DNA of 64,000 bases from Mesorhizobium huakuii (lineage in GTDB: Bacteria; Pseudomonadota; Alphaproteobacteria; Rhizobiales; Rhizobiaceae). The position numbers and the translations under genes were made by a program. The DNA lies in the NCBI RefSeq assembly GCF_014189455.1, contig NZ_CP050299.1, forward strand, positions 620,001 to 684,000. The letters are read 5' to 3'. How positions within the stretch are numbered: position 1 is the stretch's first letter; each line of letters starts with the position of its first letter. The notes beneath the pieces are model-generated. The model saw only the letters and a program-made list of their open reading frames with translations. It did not search any database and was not told the DNA's origin. Shown in pieces: positions 44,785 through 53,449 of this stretch.

Positions 44785-45540
44785 ATGTCCGAACAACCCT
44801 TGCCGACGCTGCCGATATGGCGCGTCGATCACATCGAGCCCTCGACCGAGAAGTTGGCGCTACGCGCCAACGGTCCGATCCACCGCGTGCGCTTCCCGTC
44901 CGGGCACGAAGGCTGGTGGGTGACAGGCTACGACGAGGCCAAGGCGGTGCTGTCCGACGCGGCGTTCCGGCCCGCGGGAATGCCGCCGGCAGCATTCACC
45001 CCGGATTCGGTGATTCTCGGTTCGCCGGGGTGGCTGGTCTCGCACGAGGGGGCGAGCATGCCCGGTTACGCATGATCGTGGCGCCGGCCTTCAGCAACCG
45101 CAGGGTGAAGCTGCTCGCGCAGCAGGTCGAGGCGATCGCCGCGCAGTTGTTCGAGACGCTGGCGGCCCAGCCCCAGCCCGCCGACCTGCGGCGCCACCTC
45201 TCCTTTCCGCTTCCGGCCATGGTCATCAGCGCGCTGATGGGCGTACTCTACGAGGATCACGCCTTTTTCGCCGGGCTGTCCGACGAGGTGATGACGCACG
45301 AGCATGAAAGCGGCCCGCGCAGCGCGTCGCGCCTGGCCTGGGAAGAACCGCGCGCCTACATTCGCGGCAAGATGCGGGACAAGCGCCAGGATCCGGGCGA
45401 CAACCTGCTGACGGATCTGCTCGCGGCGGTCGACCAGGGCAAGGCGACCGAGGAAGAGGCGATCGGCCTGGCGGCGGGCATGCTGGTGGCGGGGCGCGAG
45501 TGCACTGCCGCGCAGATCGAATTCGGCCTCTGTTGCGCGA
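44785..45540 (+). pseudogene. CYP112-type cytochrome P450, frameshifted and truncated
   Basis: From ATG 44785 the product reads MSEQPLPTLPIWRVDHIEPS and VSDAAFRPAG-type P450 N-terminal sequence to LVSHEG. A G-run at about 45046-45050 has lost one base, and the frame shifts to EHARLRMIVAPAFSNRRVKL. It continues through LADLLAAVDQ-type helices to AGMLVAGRECTAAQIEFGL, the I-helix region, and then stops matching. The heme-binding Cys loop is absent. The sequence recalls CYP112, the first gene of the rhizobial gibberellin operon; the rest of that operon is not here. Confidence 0.75.
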
Positions 45541-45594
45541 CGCCGGGGAGGCCATCGCCCCGCTGGGGCCGCGTGCGGAACGTGCACTTAAATG

Positions 45595-45743
45595 GTGCGA
45601 GAACGACCGATGCCGAACGTGTCATCGCGGCCATGGAAAGATGTGGCTGGGTCCAAGCGAAGGCGGCACGCCTGCTTGGACTGACGCCGCGCCAGATTGG
45701 CTACGTGCTGAGGAAATACGGTATCGAGATCAAGCGTCTTTGA
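45595..45743 (+). pseudogene. nifA: NifA C-terminal DNA-binding fragment
   Basis: About 50 codons, in frame with the broken P450, read TTDAERVIAAMERCGWVQAK followed by RLLGLTPRQIGYVLRKYGIE and a stop. This is the Fis-type helix-turn-helix that ends NifA, the nitrogen-fixation enhancer-binding protein. The GAF, AAA+ and linker regions are missing. Its fusion to P450 sequence marks a deletion junction at about 45540-45595. Confidence 0.75.
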
Positions 45744-46018
45744 AACAAACGACCGAAGCGAGTGGCTGGAACAAATCAAGCATGGTGCTTTGGCGCATTG
45801 AGACGAGTGGATGCGGGGGCTCCCGCGTCAGTGCCAATTCCGATCCGATCGACACAGCCCGCCTGATCTCAGGCAAGAACATGGGGGCTACACCCGAGAT
45901 GAGGGGTTGCTACCTAGCAAATGAGATTGGCAGGCAGGAGGGCGTATTTTAGCTATTTCAACCTGGTTGGCCCCACGACAGGCGGCCGTTATGTCAAGCA
46001 AAATAGTACGAGGAACCG
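45744..46018. other. Intergenic region, nothing recognised
   Basis: The space between the nifA relic and the protease gene has short ORFs without domains. The protease promoter presumably lies here. Confidence 0.4.
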
Positions 46019-46855
46019 ATGCTACCAATCTCCCGTCATACCCTCTGCGCGCTCGCTATCCTTTTTGGTGGACAACACGCCCATGCTGTCACGTGCCGGG
46101 ATCCGGACTTACCGCTGAAGCCCACGATTGCTTTTGGAGAGAAAATCGTGGACGGCAAGCCGACCACGATCGAAGAGCATCCTTGGCAGGTCGCACTCCT
46201 TATTAACGGGAACTTTTGCGGTGGATCGGTGATCGCAGAGCGATGGATCGTCACAGCGGCGCACTGTTTAGCGGATGAAAAAGACGACGTGAAGGTCGAG
46301 GTCAAGGTAGGCGCTACAGATTACCATGATGGCGTTTCGTTCTACGCAAAGAGTTTTTTTGTTCACGAAGAATATAACCCGGACACATGTGAACATGACG
46401 TGGCGCTGGTGCGAGTGGACAGTACGCAGCCCGCAGCAATCATCCCCCTTGCTACCTCCAGTACGCAAATTGCTATTGGCGAGGGACTTACCGTGTCGGG
46501 TTGGGGAAATACGTTAGACGTTGGAGAATCGTCAGACGGTGGAGAACCATCAGACCAGCTCCTAAAGGGCACCGTCCCGTACGTAGAGAACGAAACGTGC
46601 AATGGTCCGGACTCATATGCTGGGGGGATCTTTCCTGGGATGATGTGCGCCGGAAGCATCAGCGGCGGGACCGATGCTTGCCAAGGGGACAGTGGAGGTC
46701 CTCTAACCAAAGGCAATAGCCCAGAGGACGCCATCTTGGTTGGAATTGTATCGACTGGGGACGGTTGCGGAAAGCGGCTGAAGTACGGTGTGTATACGCG
46801 CGTGTCGTCTGAGCGCGAGTGGATCTTGGATAAGATGTCACAATTCGGTAACTGA
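46019..46855 (+). CDS. Secreted trypsin-like serine protease (S1 family)
   Basis: This 278-residue protein has an N-terminal signal peptide (LCALAILFGGQHAHA). The chymotrypsin fold shows all triad residues: His in WIVTAAHCLA, Asp in EHDVALVRVD and Ser in GDSGGPLT. HPWQVALL follows an activation-like site (KIVDGKP), suggesting a zymogen. Several Cys pairs fit extracellular disulfides, for example C in TAAHC and NFCGGS. The residue at the base of the S1 pocket is Asp (GGTDACQGDSGG), predicting cleavage after Arg/Lys. It starts with a good ribosome-binding site (GAGGAACCG). Animal-like proteases of this sort are unusual in rhizobia. Confidence 0.9.
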   Translation: MLPISRHTLCALAILFGGQHAHAVTCRDPDLPLKPTIAFGEKIVDGKPTTIEEHPWQVALLINGNFCGGSVIAERWIVTAAHCLADEKDDVKVEVKVGATDYHDGVSFYAKSFFVHEEYNPDTCEHDVALVRVDSTQPAAIIPLATSSTQIAIGEGLTVSGWGNTLDVGESSDGGEPSDQLLKGTVPYVENETCNGPDSYAGGIFPGMMCAGSISGGTDACQGDSGGPLTKGNSPEDAILVGIVSTGDGCGKRLKYGVYTRVSSEREWILDKMSQFGN

Positions 46856-47329
46856 GGCGGCGAGTCAGAATGCGTGCAGGATGGAAAATTCACGTTGCCG
46901 CCTCTATCTGAACGCGCAGATTGTGAACTAACCGGAGTTCGGCTTAACAGGTGCCCTCACCGTGTCCCATGAATGCTGTGCAGGCTACCGACAAACCGGC
47001 CGGATGCGAGTTGCGTCACGCTAATGCGAACGAGAACTCGTTCCGTTTCCGTTTCCGTTGCCGCGTCGCAGCGCACCATCACATTCCCCGTGCAGTTTGC
47101 GGCACGTTGTAATTGAAAGCTTCATTCCTTTGGCACGATTGCGTCGGATGATACGTAAACGTTGCACGGGACGATAGAATGAGCGGTGAGCGTCATCCAG
47201 TTTCTTGCGTTAATGGTCCACTCAGCCTTCACGCAGTGGCAGCCGCGCAGACGCTGACGGCGCGGGCCATCCCGATAGTCATCTATCCGGTCTGCGGAGA
47301 ACAAGAATCAGAATGGGAGCGAGATCAGC
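46856..47329. other. Intergenic region, nothing recognised
   Basis: No gene is recognised here. TTTGGCACGATTGCG at about 47130 resembles a sigma-54 -24 element, but the -12 spacing is wrong. Confidence 0.45.
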
Positions 47330-47782
47330 ATGTACTCGAATTTGAAACGTTTGGCCCAAGCAACTGCCATCGCCTCGCTCTGGACCATTGGGTCAGTCGC
47401 GCTGTCGATTTTGTATGGGTGCCACACGATGGAAAATATGGATGCAGGCCTAACATCGTTACGAGGTCAACCGTATCAAGAGGCGTTTCGCGTTCTCAGC
47501 TTTCCCGATGCGGAGAGCATGATAGCCCATAAGCGTGTTTTCACGTGGGTAACCCGGGACGCCGGCTCATACACTGTTCCAACGTTTAATTCGGGCACGG
47601 CCTATGTGAACGGGGAGCCGATCTACGTCGAGACCCAAGGCACAGCAACCGAGATCTACGACGATCACTGCAAAATCGACGTGATCGTTGGATCCTCCGA
47701 CATGATTGAGGACATCAAGTACGATGGAAACATCGGAGGCTGCGAGAGGTATGCACGCCGGCTTCGTCCCAAGGCTCAGTAA
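47330..47782 (+). CDS. Small lipoprotein-like protein, unknown function
   Basis: This 150-residue ORF has an N-terminal hydrophobic stretch ending in LSILYGC, a plausible lipobox, which would give an outer- or inner-membrane lipoprotein. The mature part is beta-rich and soluble, with paired Cys (DDHCKID, GGCERY). A GGGAGCGAG ribosome-binding site precedes the ATG. No family was recognised. Confidence 0.65.
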   Translation: MYSNLKRLAQATAIASLWTIGSVALSILYGCHTMENMDAGLTSLRGQPYQEAFRVLSFPDAESMIAHKRVFTWVTRDAGSYTVPTFNSGTAYVNGEPIYVETQGTATEIYDDHCKIDVIVGSSDMIEDIKYDGNIGGCERYARRLRPKAQ

Positions 47783-48141
47783 CTGCAAATTTTTAGCGAT
47801 CACGTGTAACCTTATACAACTTCGGATTTCCGGATTTACCCGATCAGTTAGATCCCAACGCGGGAATTTTGCAGTAGAGGCTTATGTACACGTGGTCATA
47901 CTGGGTGAGACGCAGACACATCCTGCGATGTCAAACATGTATTCTCCAGCGCAGCATAAAGGACTTTACGGACCTTCGTCAACACGGGCCGAATCCCTGC
48001 TCTTCATTGTAGCCAACGCAGTATGTCAAAAGCAGAGGCTCCAGTAAGGCCAGAACTCCTTATCAGAGCACGCATGTTGTTCGTAGCCATACAGATTGAG
48101 GAAGAGGCCAATTTGTCGCCCCGTGACATGTCGCCTGGCAT
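47783..48141. other. Intergenic region upstream of the nif-type promoter
   Basis: No gene is recognised. Weak short ORFs only. Confidence 0.4.
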
Positions 48142-48157
48142 TGTCCGATGTACGACA
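48142..48157 (+). promoter_or_regulatory. NifA upstream activator sequence
   Basis: TGTCCGATGTACGACA is an exact TGT-N10-ACA site. It lies about 97 bases before the predicted start of the sigma-54 promoter at 48220, a normal distance for NifA action through DNA looping. Confidence 0.7.
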
Positions 48158-48219
48158 ATGTTGGAGATGCGACATAGCCGCTTCGATCGATTGCCTTATA
48201 ATTAAGCGAGTTTTTCCTT

Positions 48220-48235
48220 TGGCACGCATATTGCT
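48220..48235 (+). promoter_or_regulatory. Sigma-54 (-24/-12) promoter
   Basis: TGGCACGCATATTGCT matches the consensus TGGCACG-N4-TTGC(A/T) exactly. With the NifA site upstream it forms a complete nif-type promoter. Downstream on the plus strand only a 6-codon ORF follows before minus-strand genes, so the promoter is orphaned. Its leader (48237-48266) is repeated at 41678-41707. Confidence 0.78.
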
Positions 48236-48514
48236 TCCGGTCATCAGTAAACGCGTCACGGACCGACGATGTCGAAAATGTTAGCATAATGATTCTGCCG
48301 GGGCGACATCCGGCCTTACTACAGCAGGACCATCCAGATGCAGAAAAGGAAGAGGCCGTCCTCGCCGAGGAATAGTCGAGTCAGGGCGCCATAGGCGCTT
48401 TTTCGTACGCATCCGAGCAAGGCCGCCTTGTAGGCCTCGTGGGGGTTGCGCACTGACTGTCCTTGTTGACGTCAATAAGGACAGTGCGGAAATGGAAGGC
48501 ACCAAAAGGGACCG
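48236..48514. other. Truncated region downstream of the orphan promoter
   Basis: No gene is recognised. The nif leader homology ends by about 48266, and the rest is unassigned sequence up to the DUF6429 gene. Confidence 0.4.
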
Positions 48515-48748
48515 CTATTGCGGCGACCGCGTAAACAGCTTCCGGAACAACGCTTCCGAACGCTCCAGCCCTTCATCGGTAAGGATCATTGACTTCGACT
48601 TGTTGACTGGGTCGCCGATCATGCCCTTCTCGTGAAGCCGATCCGTCGTTGCCCAGTCGAAACCCTTCCAAGCGCAACGCTCGTTATGCAGCGTCAGCCA
48701 TAACAGCGCCAAAACCGCATCGTCGATCTTATCCTCATCGATCTCCAT
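48515..48748 (-). CDS. DUF6429 family protein
   Basis: This 77-residue protein fits the DUF6429 pattern MEIDEDKIDDAVLALLWLTL, then AWKGFDWATTDRLHEKG and LTDEGLERSEALF, a small winged-helix-like fold. DUF6429 genes often lie next to insertion sequences. It is intact; the function is unknown. Confidence 0.8.
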   Translation of the reverse strand: MEIDEDKIDDAVLALLWLTLHNERCAWKGFDWATTDRLHEKGMIGDPVNKSKSMILTDEGLERSEALFRKLFTRSPQ

Positions 48749-48807
48749 GAACCGATATTACCACGCGCGAAGCTCCAAAATCTCGCGGTCCTGCTCGGAT
48801 GGATACG

Positions 48808-49071
48808 ACGCAACTCAACCTGCAATCCTTCCAGAAAGCGCTCTTCACCACATTTGGCGCGGATACGCCCTACGGTCATCCCGTCGACCCCAGCGGTGCG
48901 CACGCCTCGATTAGCGGCCACGCGCCGCCAAGCACAGCGGATCGTGCGGATGTCGGTTAACCAACCCCACATGTCCCGCCATTTGTCGTCAGGATTTGCC
49001 TGACTCCACTGATGGAGTTTGCGTTGAACGCTGAGTATCCAAGCCTCGTCAGCTTGACGATCCATGTCCAT
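48808..49071 (-). pseudogene. Group II intron maturase, N-terminal fragment
   Basis: From ATG 49071 the frame reads LHQWSQANPDDKWRDMWGWL, then IRCAWRRVAANRGVRTAGVD and GLQVELR, the first ~87 residues (RT0/RT1) of a group II intron reverse transcriptase. It then joins unrelated sequence. The catalytic RT domains are absent. Confidence 0.8.
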
Positions 49072-49322
49072 GGATCATTTCTCCGTCATACAAGTCTATC
49101 GTCTTCCTGCTTCCCTTCGCCATGTGCATGGCTTTCCCATGCTCCGACTACTACGAAAGCTCCGCCCTCAGACTCGTCCTTCTCCGGTCGTCGCGGCTAG
49201 CCCAGTTCCGATCTGGGCAGGCGAGCTGAGTTCCCGTGTTCCGATCTTCAACCTTTGTGCCGTTAGGCGGTGAGCTATACCCCTTGCGATGCGGGAGATG
49301 GGCCAAGGAGAACCACTCCCAT
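49072..49322 (-). other. Group II intron RNA, part adjoining the maturase
   Basis: Read on the minus strand, the sequence before the maturase contains GGAGCATGGGAAAGCC and GGCGAAGGGAAGC, typical of the domain just before the ORF in these introns. It continues across the IS3 insertion into 55216-55440. CAT (49320-49322) is the target duplication of that IS3. Confidence 0.6.
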
Positions 49323-49383
49323 TGGCCTGCTGCCGGTTTCGTGGACACCGAGATAAGGTGTTTAACGGAACTGGAGAGTGGGA

Positions 49384-49606
49384 ATGCAAAGAAGGAAGTT
49401 CAGCCGCGAGTTCAAGCTTGAGGCGGTGAGATTGATCAAGGATCGGGGCGTTGCGGTGTCCCAGGCTGCCCGCGACCTCGATCTCCACGAGAATGTGCTG
49501 CGCAAATGGGTGCGCGAGCTTTCGACCGATCCGCAGCATGCGTTTCCCGGTCATGGGCAGATGAAGCCGGAGCAGCAGGAGATCGACCGGCTGCGCAAGG
49601 AAGTGG
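49384..49606 (+). pseudogene. IS3 orfA, 5' part (interrupted by IS66)
   Basis: MQRRKFSREFKLEAVRLIKD, with helix-turn-helix VSQAARDLDLHENVLRKWVR, runs to RLRKEV, where IS66 begins. The remainder (KLKAERDILKKAAAYFAREV) is at 52798-52865, and joining across the 8-bp duplication restores the frame. Confidence 0.92.
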
Positions 49607-49691
49607 GTAAGCGGTGCGCCAAGGCACCTCCCAATATCGTCTTGTGATGCGTCTATGGTAGGTCAGCCGTTAGTCGGCGCGCCGGCGGCGA

Positions 49692-50296
49692 TCACTCCGG
49701 GTTGCCATAGCCATAGCGGGTGACGTAGTGGAGTTCGCGCAGTGCGGGGATGACGAGGGCGATGTCTTTGTAGGCCTCATGCTCGATGAAGCGCGCGGTC
49801 TCGGGCCCCGGCCTGGGCTTGCCGAGGACGGGCCTCCCCTTTTGTCGACGCAGTAGATCAGGATCGGCAGCAGCAGGCCGTGGTTGGGGTTGTCGAGGTC
49901 GAGTAGCCGTCTCCAGCTTTTGATGTTGAGATTCATGGCCGCGTAGAACCCCTGGCACCACGGCCGGGGGTCGATGCCGCCGCTGGGCTTGGTTGCGAAT
50001 CGGGGCGCATAATCCTGCGGTCTGTCGAAGAGCGTCTCGTTGATCCGGTTGTGGATCCTGGCGACGCTGGCAAACACGGCGTGATCGGTTGCAGACCCTT
50101 TGGCCAGGACGTCGCGCGGCAACCCCATGAGCGGGCACATCCAGTCTTGCGGGTCCGGGTAGCGCGGCCCGGTGACCGCCGCCGTTACGAAGCCATCCAG
50201 CGCCGACATGGTCCGCACCAGCGGGCGGTTGGTCTTGGCGGCCATCCAGGCCTCGAGCGCCTCGTCCGACAGCGCCATGTCATCGAGCGCGCTCAT
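49692..50296 (-). pseudogene. UPF0149/YecA-like accessory ORF of IS66, frameshifted
   Basis: The gene starts at ATG 50296 overlapping the tnpC stop (MSALDDMALSDEALEAWMAA), with GPRYPDPQDWMCPLMG and IDPRPWCQGFYAAMNL, as in UPF0149 proteins. At about 49843 a one-base loss in an A/G run shifts the frame; the proper end reads GRPVLGKPRPGPETARFIEH to ALRELHYVTRYGYG. Such ORFs accompany some alphaproteobacterial IS66 elements; the role is unknown. Confidence 0.75.
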
Positions 50297-51876
50297 GCCG
50301 CCAAGGAGAGCTGCATCTCTTGGCGGCGCACCCAATTCCACGGCATCAGTTCGTCCCAGCGCGAGGCTGGCCAATCATTCTGGATGCGCTCGGTGACGTC
50401 GGCCATGTAGGCTTCGGCATCGACGCCGCAGAGCTTGCAGGTCTCAATGATGCTGAGCACGACCGCTGACCGCTCTGCCGCGGCGAAGCTGCCCGAGAAG
50501 AGCCAATTGCGCCTGCCGACCGTAAATCCACGAATCGCCCGCTCCGCGATCAGGTTGTCGGGCTCGAGCTGGCCATCGTAGAGGAAGCGATTGAACGCGC
50601 GCCATCGCCTGGTGCCATAGGCGAAGGCCTTGGCGATATCGGCATGGCGCGACAAACCCTTGCCCTGGCGCATGAGCTGTCGTCGCAGCGCGCGAACCAG
50701 TGGTCGGGTCCGCCTTCGTCGTGCGGCCAATCGCTCGGCGGGCGGGAGCCCCCGTATCTCTTCCTCGATCCGGTAGATCGCCTGGATACCAGCCATGGCC
50801 GTCGTGCTGAGCTCGGTCGGCTGGCTGTCGTGAACGTCGAATATCTTGCGACGCAGATGGGCCAGGCAGGCTGCTTCTCGAATGGCGCCGCCCTTGTAGA
50901 GCTGGTTATAGCCGCTGAATCCGTCGGCTTGGAGGGTGCCGGCAAATCCGGCGAGTTCGCTCATCACGCTCTCGCCGGCGCGGCCCATGGTGGCGCGATA
51001 CCAGGCGATCGGCGGCTCCTTCGAACCCGAGTTGCGGTCGTCGGCGACATAAACCCAGAGCGCGCCCTTGTGGGTCTTGCCGGTGCCGGGCGCCAGGATC
51101 GGAAGCCGCGTGTCGTCGGTGTGAATCTTGCTGCGGGTACGGCCGATCTCACGGATGCGATTGTAGATGGGATCGAGCAAAGCGGCGGCGTAGCCGGCGC
51201 TGCGCGCAAGCGTGGAACGCTCGATATCGACGCCCTTGGCGGCCATCATCTGTACCTGACGGTAGAAGGGCAGATGATAACCCCACTTGGCCATCATGAT
51301 ATGGGCGAGCGCGGCATAGCTGAGCTTACCGCGTGCAATGGCCTTGGCTGGCGCCGGCGCCTGGATGATTTTATCGCAGGTCCGGCAGCTGTACTTGGGT
51401 CGAATGGTCTCCATAACCTGCCAGGCCTGGGCGACCAGATCGAGCATCTCGTCGCCATCTTCGCCCATGGCGCGCAGATCGCCGCCGCAGCCCGGGCAGC
51501 ATGCGCAAGACGGCTCGCGAACGACCCGCTTGCGCGGCAGGTTGGGGTTGAACTTACGCACCGGCAACACCCGGACCTTGTCGGTGTCAGCAACGATGGG
51601 CAGCTCGAGATCCGGCACGCTGGCGGCGAAATCGGTCTCGAGATCTTCGAGTTCGAGCAGCATCTGGCCGAGCTTCTCGGACGAACGGCCGAAGGCCTTG
51701 CGGTTGAAGCGATCGATCCGCAGCTGCAGGCGCTGGATGCGAAGTGCGGCCTCGGCGCGCTCTCTTCGAAGCTGCTCATCGCGTTCGGCGATGGTGATGT
51801 CACGGGCAGAAACGGCCGCCTCCAGAAGGGCGATCCGGGCGAAGAAATCAGCGGTTGAGGGAGCTTGTTCCGACAC
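50293..51876 (-). CDS. tnpC: IS66 TnpC transposase
   Basis: This 527-residue protein has an N-terminal coiled coil (about 15-75), a zinc-finger domain (CACCPGCGG, CRTC), and a DDE_Tnp_IS66 core (KIHTDDTRLPILAPG, LQADGFSGYNQLY, LAHLRRKIFD, EPDNLIAERAIRGFTVGRRN) ending in the C-terminal LCGVDAEAYMADVTERI. It appears intact. Confidence 0.95.
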   Translation of the reverse strand: MSEQAPSTADFFARIALLEAAVSARDITIAERDEQLRRERAEAALRIQRLQLRIDRFNRKAFGRSSEKLGQMLLELEDLETDFAASVPDLELPIVADTDKVRVLPVRKFNPNLPRKRVVREPSCACCPGCGGDLRAMGEDGDEMLDLVAQAWQVMETIRPKYSCRTCDKIIQAPAPAKAIARGKLSYAALAHIMMAKWGYHLPFYRQVQMMAAKGVDIERSTLARSAGYAAALLDPIYNRIREIGRTRSKIHTDDTRLPILAPGTGKTHKGALWVYVADDRNSGSKEPPIAWYRATMGRAGESVMSELAGFAGTLQADGFSGYNQLYKGGAIREAACLAHLRRKIFDVHDSQPTELSTTAMAGIQAIYRIEEEIRGLPPAERLAARRRRTRPLVRALRRQLMRQGKGLSRHADIAKAFAYGTRRWRAFNRFLYDGQLEPDNLIAERAIRGFTVGRRNWLFSGSFAAAERSAVVLSIIETCKLCGVDAEAYMADVTERIQNDWPASRWDELMPWNWVRRQEMQLSLAA

Positions 51877-51947
51877 CCAAATTACATACCCGAAAGACCC
51901 TCGTTACGGAAGAAGAATCAACACAAAATCAATTAGAAACATCAAAA

Positions 51948-52298
51948 TCAGCCAGCCAAACGCGGTCGATAAATCTTGCTCGGTCGGCGCCAATCGATCC
52001 CGTCCAAAAGCAGCGAAAGCTGCGCCTTGGTGAGCGACACGGCGACCTGATCCCTGGTAGTTGGCCAGGCAAAACAACCATCGGTAAGCCGCTTGGTGAA
52101 CAGACAGAACCCCTGGTCGTCATGCGCCAGAATCTTGATGATATGACCCTTGCGTCCACGGAAGCAGAAGATCGCGCCGGTGTGCGGGTTGAGCGCGAGC
52201 ACCTGCTGCACCATCCGCGCCAGGCTGTTGATCCCGCGGCGCATGTCGGTCGCGCCGCAGCACAGATAAATCCGGTCGGTCGGCACCACCGTGATCAC
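51948..52298 (-). CDS. tnpB: IS66 TnpB
   Basis: This ~116-residue protein starts at GTG 52298, overlapping the tnpA stop. RIYLCCGATDMRRGINSLAR, FCFRGRKGHIIKILAHDDQG and CLFTKRLTDGCFAWP form the conserved TnpB/IS66_Orf2 domain. It is required for IS66 transposition, but its mechanism is unknown. Confidence 0.95.
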   Translation of the reverse strand: MITVVPTDRIYLCCGATDMRRGINSLARMVQQVLALNPHTGAIFCFRGRKGHIIKILAHDDQGFCLFTKRLTDGCFAWPTTRDQVAVSLTKAQLSLLLDGIDWRRPSKIYRPRLAG

Positions 52299-52732
52299 CT
52301 GGTCACCTCCGCCAGAACGATGCGCAGTGCTGTCGGATCGACGATCCCGTCGATCCGCAATCGCGTGCCGCTCGGAAAGGCCACGACGATCCTGCCGGCC
52401 GGGTCCGGGCAATCGGCGACCGGACGCTCGACCTCGGGCAGATCGTTCACTTCGATCCGTGCGAAAGTTGCCATCGCCTGATCGGTATCGAGCTCGCCGC
52501 CGGCCATCTGCTTGCGCCAGGCATAGAGCTGGGATGGAGCTACGCCGAACGCTTCCGCGACCTCCGTCACCGACGACCCCGCCGCGCTCGCCAGGTCGAC
52601 CAACGCGCGCTTCTCGGTGCAACTCCATAGCCTCCGTTGCCGCGAGCGCCCGGGCATCGTTGCACGATCTTCGGCCGCCGCGGCACCGCTTAACTCGGCG
52701 ACCAGATCGCCCCTTGCATGTTCCAATGTCAT
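52295..52732 (-). CDS. tnpA: IS66 TnpA (helix-turn-helix)
   Basis: This 145-residue protein has the helix-turn-helix SVTEVAEAFGVAPSQLYAWR and the C-terminal GRIVVAFPSGTRLRIDG typical of IS66 TnpA. It is the first gene of the element. Confidence 0.93.
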   Translation of the reverse strand: MTLEHARGDLVAELSGAAAAEDRATMPGRSRQRRLWSCTEKRALVDLASAAGSSVTEVAEAFGVAPSQLYAWRKQMAGGELDTDQAMATFARIEVNDLPEVERPVADCPDPAGRIVVAFPSGTRLRIDGIVDPTALRIVLAEVTR

Positions 52733-52797
52733 GGCCCGAAAACTCCATGTTCATCGGCCTATTGCAAGGTGCCTTCGCGCACCGCTTACGGAAGTGG

Positions 52798-52865
52798 CGA
52801 AGCTGAAGGCGGAGCGCGACATCCTAAAAAAGGCCGCAGCCTACTTCGCGAGGGAAGTGACATGA
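52798..52865 (+). pseudogene. IS3 orfA, 3' part
   Basis: This is the continuation of orfA after IS66: AKLKAERDILKKAAAYFARE, stop at 52863-52865, overlapping the orfB start. Confidence 0.9.
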
Positions 52866-53449
52866 GGTTCGCTTTCATCGCGAGGCACCGGAGCATCTGG
52901 CCGGTGGCATGGCTGTGCAGTGCGCTGGACGTGTCCCGGTCAGGCTTCCATGCTTGGCTCAACCGCAGCTCCAGCGCTCGCTCCCGGCATGACGAGATCC
53001 TGGTGTCCAGGATCGACCGCAGCTTCAAGAGCAGCGACCGAACCTATGGCGCCCGTCGCGTCTGGCACGACGTGCTGGCTGAGGGGCTGTCCTGCGGACT
53101 GCATCGCATCGAGAGGCTTATGCGGGAGAACGGTCTGCGTGCCAGGCCTCGGCGCCGCGGACTCCCGAAGGATATGGGCGAGCGAGCCGCAGTGTCGGAC
53201 AACCTCCTTGACCGCGCCTTCGAGGCATCGGCGCCGAACCAGAAATGGGTCGCCGACTTCACCTATATCTGGACCGCGGAAGGTTGGCTCTACGTTGCCG
53301 CCGTGGTCGACCTGTTCTCCCGGCGGGTCGTCGGCTGGGCGATGAAGGCCGAAATGACAGCACAGCTCGTCACCGACGCCCTCATCATGGCGATCTGGCG
53401 CCGGGGCAAGCCCGACAGCCTGCTGCATCATTCCGACCAGGGATCGCAA
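52862..53449 (+). pseudogene. IS3 orfB, 5' part (interrupted by IS30)
   Basis: MRFAFIARHRSIWPVAWLCS, RTYGARRVWHDVLAEGLSCG, then the catalytic Asp in WVADFTYIWTAEG and HHSDQGSQ (second Asp), where IS30 begins. The remaining catalytic Glu and the C-terminus are at 54913-55185. Confidence 0.92.

Larger units (their letters stand above)
49607..52789 (-). mobile_element. IS66-family element (tnpA-tnpB-tnpC plus UPF0149-like ORF)
   Basis: The element is 3183 bp, with inverted ends GTAAGCGGTGCGCCAAGGC / its complement (one mismatch in 22). The 8-bp GGAAGTGG occurs at both borders (49599-49606, 52790-52797). Four minus-strand genes are present in IS66 order plus one accessory. Confidence 0.95.

Noticed and set aside
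47125..47145. Sigma-54 promoter at TTTGGCACGATTGCG
   Set aside because: The -24 half is good but the GC of the -12 element is 3 bases too close.
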